Of a DNA stretch of 64,000 nucleotides, positions 1-7,433 are shown piece after piece. Both the position numbers and the translations under genes were made by a program. Numbering within the stretch: the stretch's first letter is position 1; each line of letters opens with the position of its first letter. Source of the DNA: Cytophagaceae bacterium (lineage in GTDB: Bacteria; Bacteroidota; Bacteroidia; Cytophagales; JAIYAX01); assembly GCA_027488815.1 (NCBI GenBank), contig JAIYAX010000005.1, positions 62,001 to 126,000 of the forward strand. Direction: 5' to 3'. The notes below the pieces were generated by a model that made no database searches, was not told where the DNA came from, and saw only the letters and a program-made list of their open reading frames with translations.

Positions 1-294
1 AACATCGTTGGCCTTCCTGATGGCCTCATCGATGCCACGGAGCTGGGTATTTTCCCTAACCCTGCCAATGAGAAGCTGACGCTTCGATTTAGCGAGCCTA
101 TCCAAAAGCCTATGCACTACACCCTCGTCGATCTGATGGGTAAAACCATGCTCGAAGGCGTGCTGCAAGCGGATACGCAGGAGACTGAGCTCAGGACAGA
201 GGAGCTCAAATCGGGTATGTACATCTTCCGACTGTACTCACCTGATAGCCCTGAGCAGGAGCTAATCACAAAGAAGATTATTATTCAGCATTAA
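1..294 (+). CDS. 3' end of a secreted protein with T9SS type A sorting domain
   Basis: The reading frame is open from base 1 to the TAA at 292-294, so only the last 97 codons are present and the start lies upstream of the window. The translation contains IFPNPANEKLTL, then a beta-rich stretch (TLVDLMGKTMLEG) and ends GMYIFRLYS...KKIIIQH. That is the usual layout of the type IX secretion C-terminal sorting domain (Por_Secre_tail), which is recognised by the T9SS at the outer membrane and normally cleaved on export. The ORF-track start at 112 is an internal Met and is not the gene start. The function of the passenger domain cannot be known from this piece. Two hairpins and a terminator follow directly. 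Confidence 0.85.
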   Translation, partial: NIVGLPDGLIDATELGIFPNPANEKLTLRFSEPIQKPMHYTLVDLMGKTMLEGVLQADTQETELRTEELKSGMYIFRLYSPDSPEQELITKKIIIQH

Positions 295-298
295 AGTG

Positions 299-360
299 CT
301 GTCGGGTGGGAACACCCGACAGACTTCAGGTTCTGTCAGGTGGGAACACCTGACAGAACC
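299..360. repeat. Pair of palindromic GGAA-loop hairpin repeats
   Basis: Two perfect hairpins lie side by side. The first (299-322) has a 10-bp stem CTGTCGGGTG closed by the loop GGAA. The second (329-360) has a 14-bp stem ending CTGTCAGGTG with the same loop. The cores differ by one base pair (GGG versus AGG). A paired arrangement with one shared core is typical of REP/BIME-like interspersed palindromes. No other copy was seen in this window. They could also act as an RNA stabiliser or protein-binding site at the 3' end of the upstream gene. Confidence 0.7.
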
Positions 361-367
361 AAAGCAT

Positions 368-396
368 AAAAAAACCCCGATTTCCCGGGGTTTTTT
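368..396. terminator. Bidirectional intrinsic terminator
   Basis: AAAAAACCCC (369-378) pairs with GGGGTTTTTT (387-396) around an 8-base loop. The T-run on one side and the A-run on the other make it work in both directions. It can end the T9SS cargo gene on the plus strand and the hmgA/S41 operon, which finishes at 483, on the minus strand. Confidence 0.85.
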
Positions 397-482
397 CGTT
401 TGCTTTTATGGGCCACAGCTGGTGATATGATCCGGCCATTGATACGCTTCAGCTACCTAAAGGTTACCCAACTGACTAAAAT

Positions 483-1643
483 TTATTTTAACCAGCTTTT
501 TGGATAGCTCTCGTCCACAAACTCAAGAGCTTGCGATGTCAGATAGAGAGGCTTGAAGGTGTCAATCATCACAGCCAGCTCATTGGTCTCCTTTGCACCG
601 ATGCTGGCCTCTACCGTGCCGGGGTGCGGGCCATGAGGCAGGCCACCGGGGTGTAGCGTAAAGGAAGCCCTGTCGATGCCTCTCCTGCTCATAAAGTTGC
701 CTTCCACATAGTAGAGCACCTCATCCGAGTCGATGTTGCTGTGGTTGTAAGGAGCAGGGATAGCAAGCGGATGGTAGTCAAACAGCCGGGGCACAAAAGA
801 ACAGATCACAAAATTGTGCGCCTGGAACGTCTGATGCACAGGTGGCGGAAGGTGTATCCTGCCGGTAACCGGCTCAAAATCATGGATCGAGAAACAGTAG
901 GGATACAAAAAGCCATCCCAGCCGATCACATCAAGAGGATGGTGACCATAGTAGTAATGGTGCATATAGCCTCCCTTTTTGATCTTCAGCAGAAACCTGC
1001 CTTTCTCATCACGGGTGATGAGCTCTGAGGGCGGCCTGATGTCACGTTCACAATAGGGGGCATGCTCCAGCAATTGTCCCAACTGGTTGCGGTAATGCTT
1101 CACCGTCTCCACCGGGCTGAAGGACTCGATGATGAGCAGTCGGGTATCAGCCTGGTCAAAGTGAAGCTGATAGATGGTGGTGCGTGGGATCAACACATAG
1201 TCTCCCTGCCTGAAATGCAATCTCCCAAACTGGGAGTCCAGATACCCGCTCCCATCATGCACAAAGAGCACCTCATCTGCTTCACCATTTTTATAGAAGT
1301 AATCCATGTCAGTAGAAGACGGATTACAGATGCTAAGCGTCACATCCTGATTGGCGAGCAGCGTTTTTCTTGATTCCAGAAAGTCAACACCGGTACGCTT
1401 TGCCTTGGAGGTCTGTAGGTGGGTTTGCAGCAAAGCCCGATCTTTCAACAGCTCAAATCCATAGGGAAGCGGCTCACCTACCTCTGTGACTTGTGTCGGC
1501 GGCACGATATGGTACAGGTTTGAGTAGATACCTGAAAAGCCATGGGAACTTACCAACTCTTCTGCATAGAGGCTTCCATCGGGTTGCCTGAATTGGATGT
1601 GTCTTTTGGGAGGGATTTGCCCCAACCGGTGGTAGTATGACAT
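483..1643 (-). CDS. hmgA: Homogentisate 1,2-dioxygenase
   Basis: A cupin-type Fe(II) dioxygenase that opens the ring of homogentisate to maleylacetoacetate in tyrosine/phenylalanine catabolism; cytosolic. Seen: the N-terminal MSYYHRLGQIPPKRH stretch typical of the short bacterial form, and the C-terminal metal region with H301 in PYNHSNIDSDE, acidic D307/E308, and H337 in GLPHGPHPG. These correspond to the His-Glu-His iron ligands known from the human enzyme. At 386 aa it is shorter than the roughly 440-aa eukaryotic type. The start is an ATG. It lies only 3 nt downstream of the S41 protease gene, so the two are probably cotranscribed, though no functional link is evident. No other gene of the homogentisate pathway is seen in the window. 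Confidence 0.92.
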   Translation of the reverse strand: MSYYHRLGQIPPKRHIQFRQPDGSLYAEELVSSHGFSGIYSNLYHIVPPTQVTEVGEPLPYGFELLKDRALLQTHLQTSKAKRTGVDFLESRKTLLANQDVTLSICNPSSTDMDYFYKNGEADEVLFVHDGSGYLDSQFGRLHFRQGDYVLIPRTTIYQLHFDQADTRLLIIESFSPVETVKHYRNQLGQLLEHAPYCERDIRPPSELITRDEKGRFLLKIKKGGYMHHYYYGHHPLDVIGWDGFLYPYCFSIHDFEPVTGRIHLPPPVHQTFQAHNFVICSFVPRLFDYHPLAIPAPYNHSNIDSDEVLYYVEGNFMSRRGIDRASFTLHPGGLPHGPHPGTVEASIGAKETNELAVMIDTFKPLYLTSQALEFVDESYPKSWLK

Positions 1644-1646
1644 CGT

Positions 1647-3320
1647 TTAGTTGTTTGTCTGATTAGCGATATTCTCTGCTTTGTCAAAAAGCCTCATGGC
1701 CTGAATAAACTCATCATCAGCCTGATGTAAAACCGGGAAGAACCCTTCGTTTTTAAAAGCTGACCTTCCGATGAATGCTTTGGCCACATTGCGGATCAGT
1801 TTGTCAGACTTGGCCAATTGACTATCGTCCACTTTCACCCCGTTTGTTTTTGCCAGGGCCATGATTTCTGTCATCATTGGCTTTGTGATTTCGAAAGATT
1901 TTATGAACTCTTCCACCTTCATTTTTGCAAAACGCTTTTTCTCGGCGTTGTAGTAATTCAGCGCATATTCTCTGAACACATTGCTCACGATCATCTCTCC
2001 ATACAATTGGGTATAGTCGGTCGTGTCTCTAGGTATAAAATAATCAGGCATAATGCCACCACCACCATACACTGTTCTTCCCTTTAGCGTTTTATACTTG
2101 AGGTTTTCGTCAAAATGTATGCTGTCGGAATGGAAAAATTCCCCTTGCTTATACCTGTTCATCAGGTCCATTTCGTAGCTCTCATCGCCTCCTCCGACAT
2201 AGGGTTTCTGTATGGATCTGCCGCTTGGGGTATAGTACCTGGATATGGTCAACCTCAATTCTGATTTGTCACTCAGGGCAAAAGGATATTGAACCAAGCC
2301 CTTGCCAAACGTACGCCTTCCAACGATCAAGCCACGGTCATTGTCCTGAACGGCACCTGACACAATCTCAGAAGCTGAAGCCGAGCCTTCGTCTACCATA
2401 ATGATCAGGCCACCTTTTTCAAAATTACCCGGCCTAAGGGCCCTCACCTCTGAGTTGTACTGCCTTTGCTTTCCTTTGGTATACACGATCAGTTCATTGC
2501 CACCCAAAAACTCATCGGCAATATTTGTGGCCCGGTCCATGTAACCGCCCGGGTTGCCACGTAAATCCAAAACCAGGCGCTTCATTCCTTTTTTCTTAAG
2601 GGTGCTGAGGGCATTCACAAATTCATCATAAGTGGTAGCGGCAAATCGGCTGATTTTAATGTAGCCTGTCTGGTTGTCCACCATGTAGCTGACATCCACA
2701 GAGTAATTGGGTATTTTATCCCGGGTAATGGTATAGTCGATCAGATCAGAAGACTTTCCTCTCATGATGCTAACCTCAACCCTGGTTCCTTTAGGCCCAC
2801 GAAGCAGATCAAATACATCTCTGTTTTGAATCTTGGCTTCGTTTTCCACTCCCTTTTCGTCTTTGCGTTTATAGGTTCCTGCCACATTTTTGCCGTCTAC
2901 TTTGATGATTTTATCACCTGCTTGCAAACCCACTGACTCTGAAGGGCCACCACTGATGGGAGAAACCACATAGATGGTGTCTTTTATGATGTTGAATTCA
3001 ATACCTATTCCTTCAAAATTGCCCTCCAACTGAGATTGAACAATCGTTAGATCTTTGGGTGGAATATAGGAGGAGTGAGGGTCAAGCTCACTTAGCATCT
3101 CAGCAATGGCATTTTCCACGATCTTCTCGGTATCTACGGTGTCCACATAGTCCCGGTCAATGATGGTCAGAATATCTCTGAATTTCTGAGAGATCTGGTA
3201 CACGTCTTTGCTTGGACCAGGGCTAAAAACAGTTGCCCCAATCAGGATGCCTGAGGCTAATGCGATAGAGAGCAACAGAGGTAAGCGTATGGAGAAATTG
3301 GAATTCTTATAATCAGCCAC
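1647..3320 (-). CDS. C-terminal processing peptidase, S41 family (CtpA/Prc-like)
   Basis: A periplasmic serine protease that trims or degrades substrates from their C-termini. Domains in order: an N-terminal membrane anchor or uncleaved signal (about 12-30), an N-terminal helical region, a PDZ domain (about 95-190, with GGPSESVGLQAGD), and the S41 core with the catalytic pair S315 in GSASASEI and K340 in RTFGKGLVQ. Their 25-residue spacing matches E. coli Prc. About 200 residues follow. The start is GTG; an in-frame stop lies two codons upstream, so no longer form is possible. A -7-like element (TATCTTTG) lies about 26 nt upstream. hmgA follows after 3 nt. Confidence 0.9.
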   Translation of the reverse strand: MADYKNSNFSIRLPLLLSIALASGILIGATVFSPGPSKDVYQISQKFRDILTIIDRDYVDTVDTEKIVENAIAEMLSELDPHSSYIPPKDLTIVQSQLEGNFEGIGIEFNIIKDTIYVVSPISGGPSESVGLQAGDKIIKVDGKNVAGTYKRKDEKGVENEAKIQNRDVFDLLRGPKGTRVEVSIMRGKSSDLIDYTITRDKIPNYSVDVSYMVDNQTGYIKISRFAATTYDEFVNALSTLKKKGMKRLVLDLRGNPGGYMDRATNIADEFLGGNELIVYTKGKQRQYNSEVRALRPGNFEKGGLIIMVDEGSASASEIVSGAVQDNDRGLIVGRRTFGKGLVQYPFALSDKSELRLTISRYYTPSGRSIQKPYVGGGDESYEMDLMNRYKQGEFFHSDSIHFDENLKYKTLKGRTVYGGGGIMPDYFIPRDTTDYTQLYGEMIVSNVFREYALNYYNAEKKRFAKMKVEEFIKSFEITKPMMTEIMALAKTNGVKVDDSQLAKSDKLIRNVAKAFIGRSAFKNEGFFPVLHQADDEFIQAMRLFDKAENIANQTNN

Positions 3321-3345
3321 GATGGATCAAATTGAGATGTAGAAA

Positions 3346-3353
3346 CAAAGATA
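3346..3353 (-). promoter_or_regulatory. Candidate -7 element for the S41 protease operon
   Basis: On the minus strand the bases read TATCTTTG, an exact match to the Bacteroidota -7 consensus TAnnTTTG, about 26 nt before the GTG start. No clear -33 TTG is seen at the right distance. Confidence 0.4.
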
Positions 3354-3436
3354 AAGAAATAAAGTGCCAGAGGCAGGTTCGAATTAAGCAAGCAATCCCC
3401 TGATCCAAAGTCATTTTTATTCGAGTGGCTTTTTTT

Positions 3437-3444
3437 TAGTTTTG
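3437..3444 (+). promoter_or_regulatory. Candidate -7 element abutting the hemerythrin gene start
   Basis: TAGTTTTG matches TAnnTTTG exactly. It ends only 6 nt before the ATG at 3451. Transcription would start at or next to the start codon, giving a leaderless message. No -33 TTG is visible, so this stays tentative. Confidence 0.33.
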
Positions 3445-3450
3445 TGGGAA

Positions 3451-4200
3451 ATGATAAGCACCTCCCAGCCGATACGAGTTCTTCTGCAAGATCAGCCTGT
3501 TCTTGGAGAGATTCTTTTTGACTTTGGGGTACGGTTTCACCTCCATCAGGACGATACCTTGACTCAATTGATGGAAAGGTATCGCATAGAGGAGCATATT
3601 TTTATGGCAACAGTTGAGCTTGCCTTTGAAAGCCGTTTGCTTGACATGAGCTATCTGGCCCAGTTGCCTACTCATCTTTTACTCGCCTATCTGGATTACA
3701 ATCACCGTCAGTTTATCAAACACCGTCTACCTTACTTTGCAGAGCTGATACAAGCGGCAGGAACAAGCCATCCTGACTATAAAGTGGTCATTGAAGATCT
3801 TAAAATGGCTTTCCCTCTTTTCCGAGAGGATTTCATCAGGCACGTTTACAAAGAAGAAGATGAGCTTTTTGCTTTTGTAAGGCAAATGCTGGTTTTCCTG
3901 GAAGACCCACGCCGTTACGGATCCATGCTCAAACGACTGAGCACTTCTTCTTTGCATCGCATGGCCCTTCATCATGCAGAAGATGACGATGATATGGCCG
4001 GAATACGCAGCCTCACCAAAGAATACTTCTTAGATCCTGAAGCTCCGCTTACGTTAGTGCTGTTGTACGATGGGCTACAGAAGTTTGAAAAAGAGCTGGC
4101 TCACCATGCCCAGGTGGAAAATGAACTGTTATTCCCCAAGGCACTTGAGTTGGAGTACAAAGTCAATGGCTTCATCCACAGGCATTCAGTCTTGAATTAA
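3451..4200 (+). CDS. Hemerythrin HHE domain protein
   Basis: A helical di-iron protein of about 249 aa. His/Glu residues sit where a hemerythrin four-helix bundle needs them: NHRQFIKH, then HVYKEEDELF, HHAEDDDD, and near the C-terminus HHAQVENELLFPKALELE. The N-terminal part (FDFGVRFHLHQDDTLTQLMERYRI) resembles the short ScdA/DUF542-like head of YtfE/RIC proteins, which repair iron-sulfur clusters after nitric-oxide stress, but the usual Cys of that head is absent. The track starts at a TTG (3442); the ATG three codons later at 3451 is preferred because the TTG lies inside a candidate -7 element. The stop overlaps the ruvX start (TAATG), so this heads a five-gene run. An exact role is not certain. 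Confidence 0.75.
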   Translation: MISTSQPIRVLLQDQPVLGEILFDFGVRFHLHQDDTLTQLMERYRIEEHIFMATVELAFESRLLDMSYLAQLPTHLLLAYLDYNHRQFIKHRLPYFAELIQAAGTSHPDYKVVIEDLKMAFPLFREDFIRHVYKEEDELFAFVRQMLVFLEDPRRYGSMLKRLSTSSLHRMALHHAEDDDDMAGIRSLTKEYFLDPEAPLTLVLLYDGLQKFEKELAHHAQVENELLFPKALELEYKVNGFIHRHSVLN

Positions 4201-4616
4201 TGGCCAGGGTACTGGCGATTGATTACGGTCTCAAAAGGGTTGGCATTGCGGTAACGGATCCTCTCAGAATGATTGCTCAGCCCTTGCTCACCGTATCGGC
4301 GCATCAATTGATGCAGTTTTTGACAGATTACATGAGCAAGGAGGAAGTAAGCGATATCGTTCTTGGTATGCCGGTTGACTTGTTCAATCAGCCAACGCAC
4401 ACCACCCAGCCGGCCCGTCGATTGCATGAGCAACTGAAAAGCAAATTCCCACAGATCAATATTCACCTTATTGACGAGCGTTTTACCACCGTGATGGCGA
4501 AAAAGTCAATGCTTGAAGCCGGCGCAGGTAAAAAACAAAGAAGTGATAAGAAAATCATGGATAAAGTGAGTGCAGCTATTATTTTGCAAGACTTTTTAGC
4601 CCGAAATCCTACATGA
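4200..4616 (+). CDS. ruvX: Putative Holliday junction resolvase RuvX/YqgF
   Basis: A 138-aa RNase H-fold nuclease. YqgF proteins act in pre-16S rRNA 5'-end maturation and have been proposed as Holliday junction resolvases. Seen: MARVLAIDYGLKRVGIAVTD with the first acidic residue of the active site, the strand LGMPVDL, the motif LIDERFTT, and a C-terminal KKIMDKVSAAIILQDFL helix. All match the family, and the length is normal. The ATG overlaps the hemerythrin stop by one base (TAATG) and the stop overlaps the def start (ATGA), so translation is likely coupled. Confidence 0.93.
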   Translation: MARVLAIDYGLKRVGIAVTDPLRMIAQPLLTVSAHQLMQFLTDYMSKEEVSDIVLGMPVDLFNQPTHTTQPARRLHEQLKSKFPQINIHLIDERFTTVMAKKSMLEAGAGKKQRSDKKIMDKVSAAIILQDFLARNPT

Positions 4617-5167
4617 TCCGCCCGATAGTTGCTTACGGAGACCCGCTTTTAAAGAAAAAGTCAGTTGATATCGTGGAGAACTTCCCTCAGCTCAGTGTAC
4701 TTATCGACGATATGTTTGAAACCATGTATGCAGCCAGTGGAGTAGGGCTTGCTGCACCTCAGATTGGGCTGAACGTCAGGCTTTTTGTGGTTGACGGTGC
4801 CCCAATTGACGATGAAGATCTTAAGGATTTCAAAAAGGTGTTTATCAATCCTACCATTGTTCATGAAGAAGGAAAGGAATGGGCTTATGAAGAAGGCTGC
4901 CTGAGCATACCCGGCATACGTGAAGATGTCTACCGCAGTGAAAAGCTGACCATTCAGTATGTGGATGAAAATTGGATTGAGCATACCGAACATTTTGAAG
5001 GGATCAGAGCCAGAATCATCCAGCATGAGTACGATCATATCGAGGGCATCTTATTTACTGACCACTTATCAGGCTTTAAAAGAAGGCTACTCAAAGGAAA
5101 GATGCAGAACATCAGCAAAGGCAAGGTAGATGTATCGTACCGCATGAAATTTCCTGCAAAAGTCTAA
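4613..5167 (+). CDS. def: Peptide deformylase
   Basis: Removes the formyl group from the N-terminal Met of new proteins. All three signature motifs are present: GVGLAAPQIG (43-52), EEGCLSIPG with the metal-ligand C96, and QHEYDHIEG with H138, catalytic E139 and H142. At 184 aa it is of normal length. It overlaps ruvX by 4 nt (ATGA) and its stop overlaps the next start (TAATG). Confidence 0.97.
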   Translation: MIRPIVAYGDPLLKKKSVDIVENFPQLSVLIDDMFETMYAASGVGLAAPQIGLNVRLFVVDGAPIDDEDLKDFKKVFINPTIVHEEGKEWAYEEGCLSIPGIREDVYRSEKLTIQYVDENWIEHTEHFEGIRARIIQHEYDHIEGILFTDHLSGFKRRLLKGKMQNISKGKVDVSYRMKFPAKV

Positions 5168-6315
5168 TGCCATTTACGTTTCAATCAAGACTTCCGGCAA
5201 CGGGTACCAGCATATTCAGTACCATGTCGGCTTTGGCCAAAGCGCACCAGGCCATTAATCTGGGACAAGGCTTTCCGGAGTTTGACCCCCCAAAAGCGTT
5301 GATTGACTCTATTCATGAATATTTAAAAAAAGGCCTCAATCAGTATGCCCCTTCGATAGGCTTGCTCTCCCTGAGGGAGGCCATCGCCTCAAAGCTGGAA
5401 GTCTTTAACAAGACACGTTTTGATCCTGAACAGGAAATCACCGTAACCTCCGGAGCCACTGAGGCTTTGTTTGATGCCATCCTGGCTTTTTGTAAGCAAG
5501 GTGATGAAGTACTGATCATAGAGCCAGCTTATGACAGCTACACTCCCGCTGTTCTTATTGCAGGAGCCAGGCCAGTCTACTACCGACTCCCCGAGCCTGA
5601 TTTTCACTTTGATGCGTGGGAATTCAGAAAACTGATTTCTCCTAAAACAAAGGCTATTCTGTTAAACAATCCCATGAACCCATGTGGGAAAGTATGGACA
5701 AAATCAGATCTGGATCAAATTGAGCAAATCGTTTTGGAGCATAACCTGCTGCTAATTTGTGACGAGGTTTATGAACATATTTATTTCGAGCAGGCCTTTA
5801 ACAGCATGCTTACTTACCCCCGATTGAAGGGGCATGTCATCTCAGTTTCATCATTTGGTAAGACCTTTAACAACACCGGCTGGAAGCTAGGCTATGCAGT
5901 GGCTGAAGCTGCATTGATGGCAGAGTTCAGGAAAGTGCACCAGTTTGTAACCTTTTCCAGTTTTACCGCAGCTCAGGCAGCTCTTGCAGATCAATTGGCT
6001 GACCATAGCTGGTATGATGCCCTGAGGAGCATGTATTTGAGCAAGAGAAACGTACTTATAGAAGCATTTCGTACGCATGACAGGGAGCTTAAGCCCAGTG
6101 AAGGCACTTATTTCCAATTGTTAGGTATGCCCTCAAATGCATTAGGAGACCTTGAATTTGCAGAGAAACTGGTCAAAGAGGCGGGAGTGGCGGTGATCCC
6201 ACTTTCTCCTTTCTACCACGATGCTTATGACCCAAAACTGCTTCGCCTGTGCTTTGCGAAGAGTGATGATACGCTGAAAGAAGGAGCCAGAAGACTATGT
6301 CAGACCTTAGGATAA
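5167..6315 (+). CDS. Methionine/glutamine-type aminotransferase, class I/II PLP
   Basis: A fold-type I PLP transaminase of 382 aa. Seen: NLGQGFPEFDPP near the N-terminus, NNPMNPCGK, D199 in LICDEVYEH, and the PLP-binding lysine K232 in SSFGKTFNNTGWKLGY. These are typical of the YbdL/kynurenine-glutamine transaminase K subgroup, which prefers methionine, glutamine or aromatic amino acids. It overlaps the following omega-amidase gene by 19 nt. In known glutamine transaminase-omega-amidase pairs, the transaminase converts the methionine-salvage keto acid to methionine using glutamine, and the amidase removes the resulting alpha-ketoglutaramate. That makes the assignment stronger here, but the exact substrate is inferred. 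Confidence 0.88.
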   Translation: MPFTFQSRLPATGTSIFSTMSALAKAHQAINLGQGFPEFDPPKALIDSIHEYLKKGLNQYAPSIGLLSLREAIASKLEVFNKTRFDPEQEITVTSGATEALFDAILAFCKQGDEVLIIEPAYDSYTPAVLIAGARPVYYRLPEPDFHFDAWEFRKLISPKTKAILLNNPMNPCGKVWTKSDLDQIEQIVLEHNLLLICDEVYEHIYFEQAFNSMLTYPRLKGHVISVSSFGKTFNNTGWKLGYAVAEAALMAEFRKVHQFVTFSSFTAAQAALADQLADHSWYDALRSMYLSKRNVLIEAFRTHDRELKPSEGTYFQLLGMPSNALGDLEFAEKLVKEAGVAVIPLSPFYHDAYDPKLLRLCFAKSDDTLKEGARRLCQTLG

Positions 6316-7076
6316 CACTTGTACAGACTGATATTCACTGGTGTGAGCCTGAAGCCAACCGGTCGATGCAGGAGGAGAAAATTTGGTCATTAAGGGATCA
6401 GACAGATTTGATTGTATTGCCTGAGATGTTCACAACCGGGTTTTCCATGAAGGCCAAAGAATTTGCAGAGCATGAGAACGGGATTAGCGGCAAGTGGATG
6501 AAAAGAATGGCCTCGCATACTGGCGCACTTTTGGTCGGCAGTATCATGTGTGCTGATGGTGGTAAATTCTTCAACCGTATGCTAATGGCCTTCCCGGATG
6601 GGCGGTTTGAGCACTATGACAAACGACATTTGTTTAGTCCGGCAGATGAGCATAAAACCTATACTGCAGGCAGAGAGAGAAACATAATTGACTATAAAGG
6701 ATGGAGAATTTTCCCTCAGATTTGCTATGATCTCCGCTTTCCTGTTTTTAGCCGGAACGACCTTGGCTATGACTTATTACTTTACGTCGCTAACTGGCCT
6801 GAGGCAAGGATTTACGCCTGGCAAACTTTATTGAAGGCCAGGGCAATCGAAAACCAATGCTATTCTGTTGGGGTCAATCGGGTAGGAACCGATGGCAATC
6901 AATGGAAATTTCCGGGTAGTTCCATGATCTGCGATTTTCTTGGTCAGGTCATTTCACAAGGCTCAGATGCAGAGCAAATAATCAGCAGCACGATACAACT
7001 AGAGCCTTTAAAAGACTTCCGAAGTAAGTTTAACTTTCTATCCGACAGGGATCATTTTGAGTTAAAAGACCTTTAG
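6297..7076 (+). CDS. Omega-amidase / nitrilase-family amidohydrolase (YafV/Nit2-like)
   Basis: A carbon-nitrogen hydrolase of 259 aa with the complete catalytic triad: E43 in VLPEMFTTGF, K109 in HYDKRHLFS and C143 in PQICYDLRFP. Omega-amidases hydrolyse alpha-ketoglutaramate (or alpha-ketosuccinamate) to the keto acid and ammonia. The ATG at 6297 lies inside the end of the aminotransferase gene (19-nt overlap), which fits a cotranslated transaminase/amidase pair. The 3' end overlaps the convergent small gene at 7062-7433 by 15 nt. Confidence 0.88.
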   Translation: MSDLRITLVQTDIHWCEPEANRSMQEEKIWSLRDQTDLIVLPEMFTTGFSMKAKEFAEHENGISGKWMKRMASHTGALLVGSIMCADGGKFFNRMLMAFPDGRFEHYDKRHLFSPADEHKTYTAGRERNIIDYKGWRIFPQICYDLRFPVFSRNDLGYDLLLYVANWPEARIYAWQTLLKARAIENQCYSVGVNRVGTDGNQWKFPGSSMICDFLGQVISQGSDAEQIISSTIQLEPLKDFRSKFNFLSDRDHFELKDL

Positions 7077-7433
7077 GACCTGCTCAGAAATCAGGCTTTC
7101 CTCCACATGTTTTATCTGAAGTTTGTGGACAAAAAATTCCTGAATAGGGGTTTCAGGGTCTGCAAAAAAAAAGAGTTCATTTTCAGTTGTATTCAGTTTC
7201 TCAAGCAATCTGATTAATGGAGCGGATAATGATCCTTTTCCTCTGATGTAAATGCAAATCGGTTGTAGTGCATCCATCATTTTTTCTGCAGCCATGTATA
7301 GCTCCGGCTCAGAGCCTGAATCCAAATCAAGCATCGGGAATTGATGTCCTTTACTTCTTAATTCATTGAAGACCTCAGGCTCCCAATAGGTCGATATACT
7401 ATCTGTATTGAAGTATAAAAAACCTTGTATCAA
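7062..7433 (-). CDS. Small protein of unknown function
   Basis: A 123-aa soluble protein with no recognised motif. It is acidic with alternating helix and strand; stretches such as LQPICIYIRGKG and ENELFFFADPE look like core beta strands of a small alpha/beta domain. No signal peptide or membrane segment is seen. The start is a TTG that overlaps the stop of the upstream FG-GAP gene (TTGA), so it is probably translated by coupling to it. The 3' end overlaps the convergent omega-amidase gene by 15 nt. The tight packing argues it is real, but its function is unknown. Confidence 0.6.
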   Translation of the reverse strand: MIQGFLYFNTDSISTYWEPEVFNELRSKGHQFPMLDLDSGSEPELYMAAEKMMDALQPICIYIRGKGSLSAPLIRLLEKLNTTENELFFFADPETPIQEFFVHKLQIKHVEESLISEQVLKVF

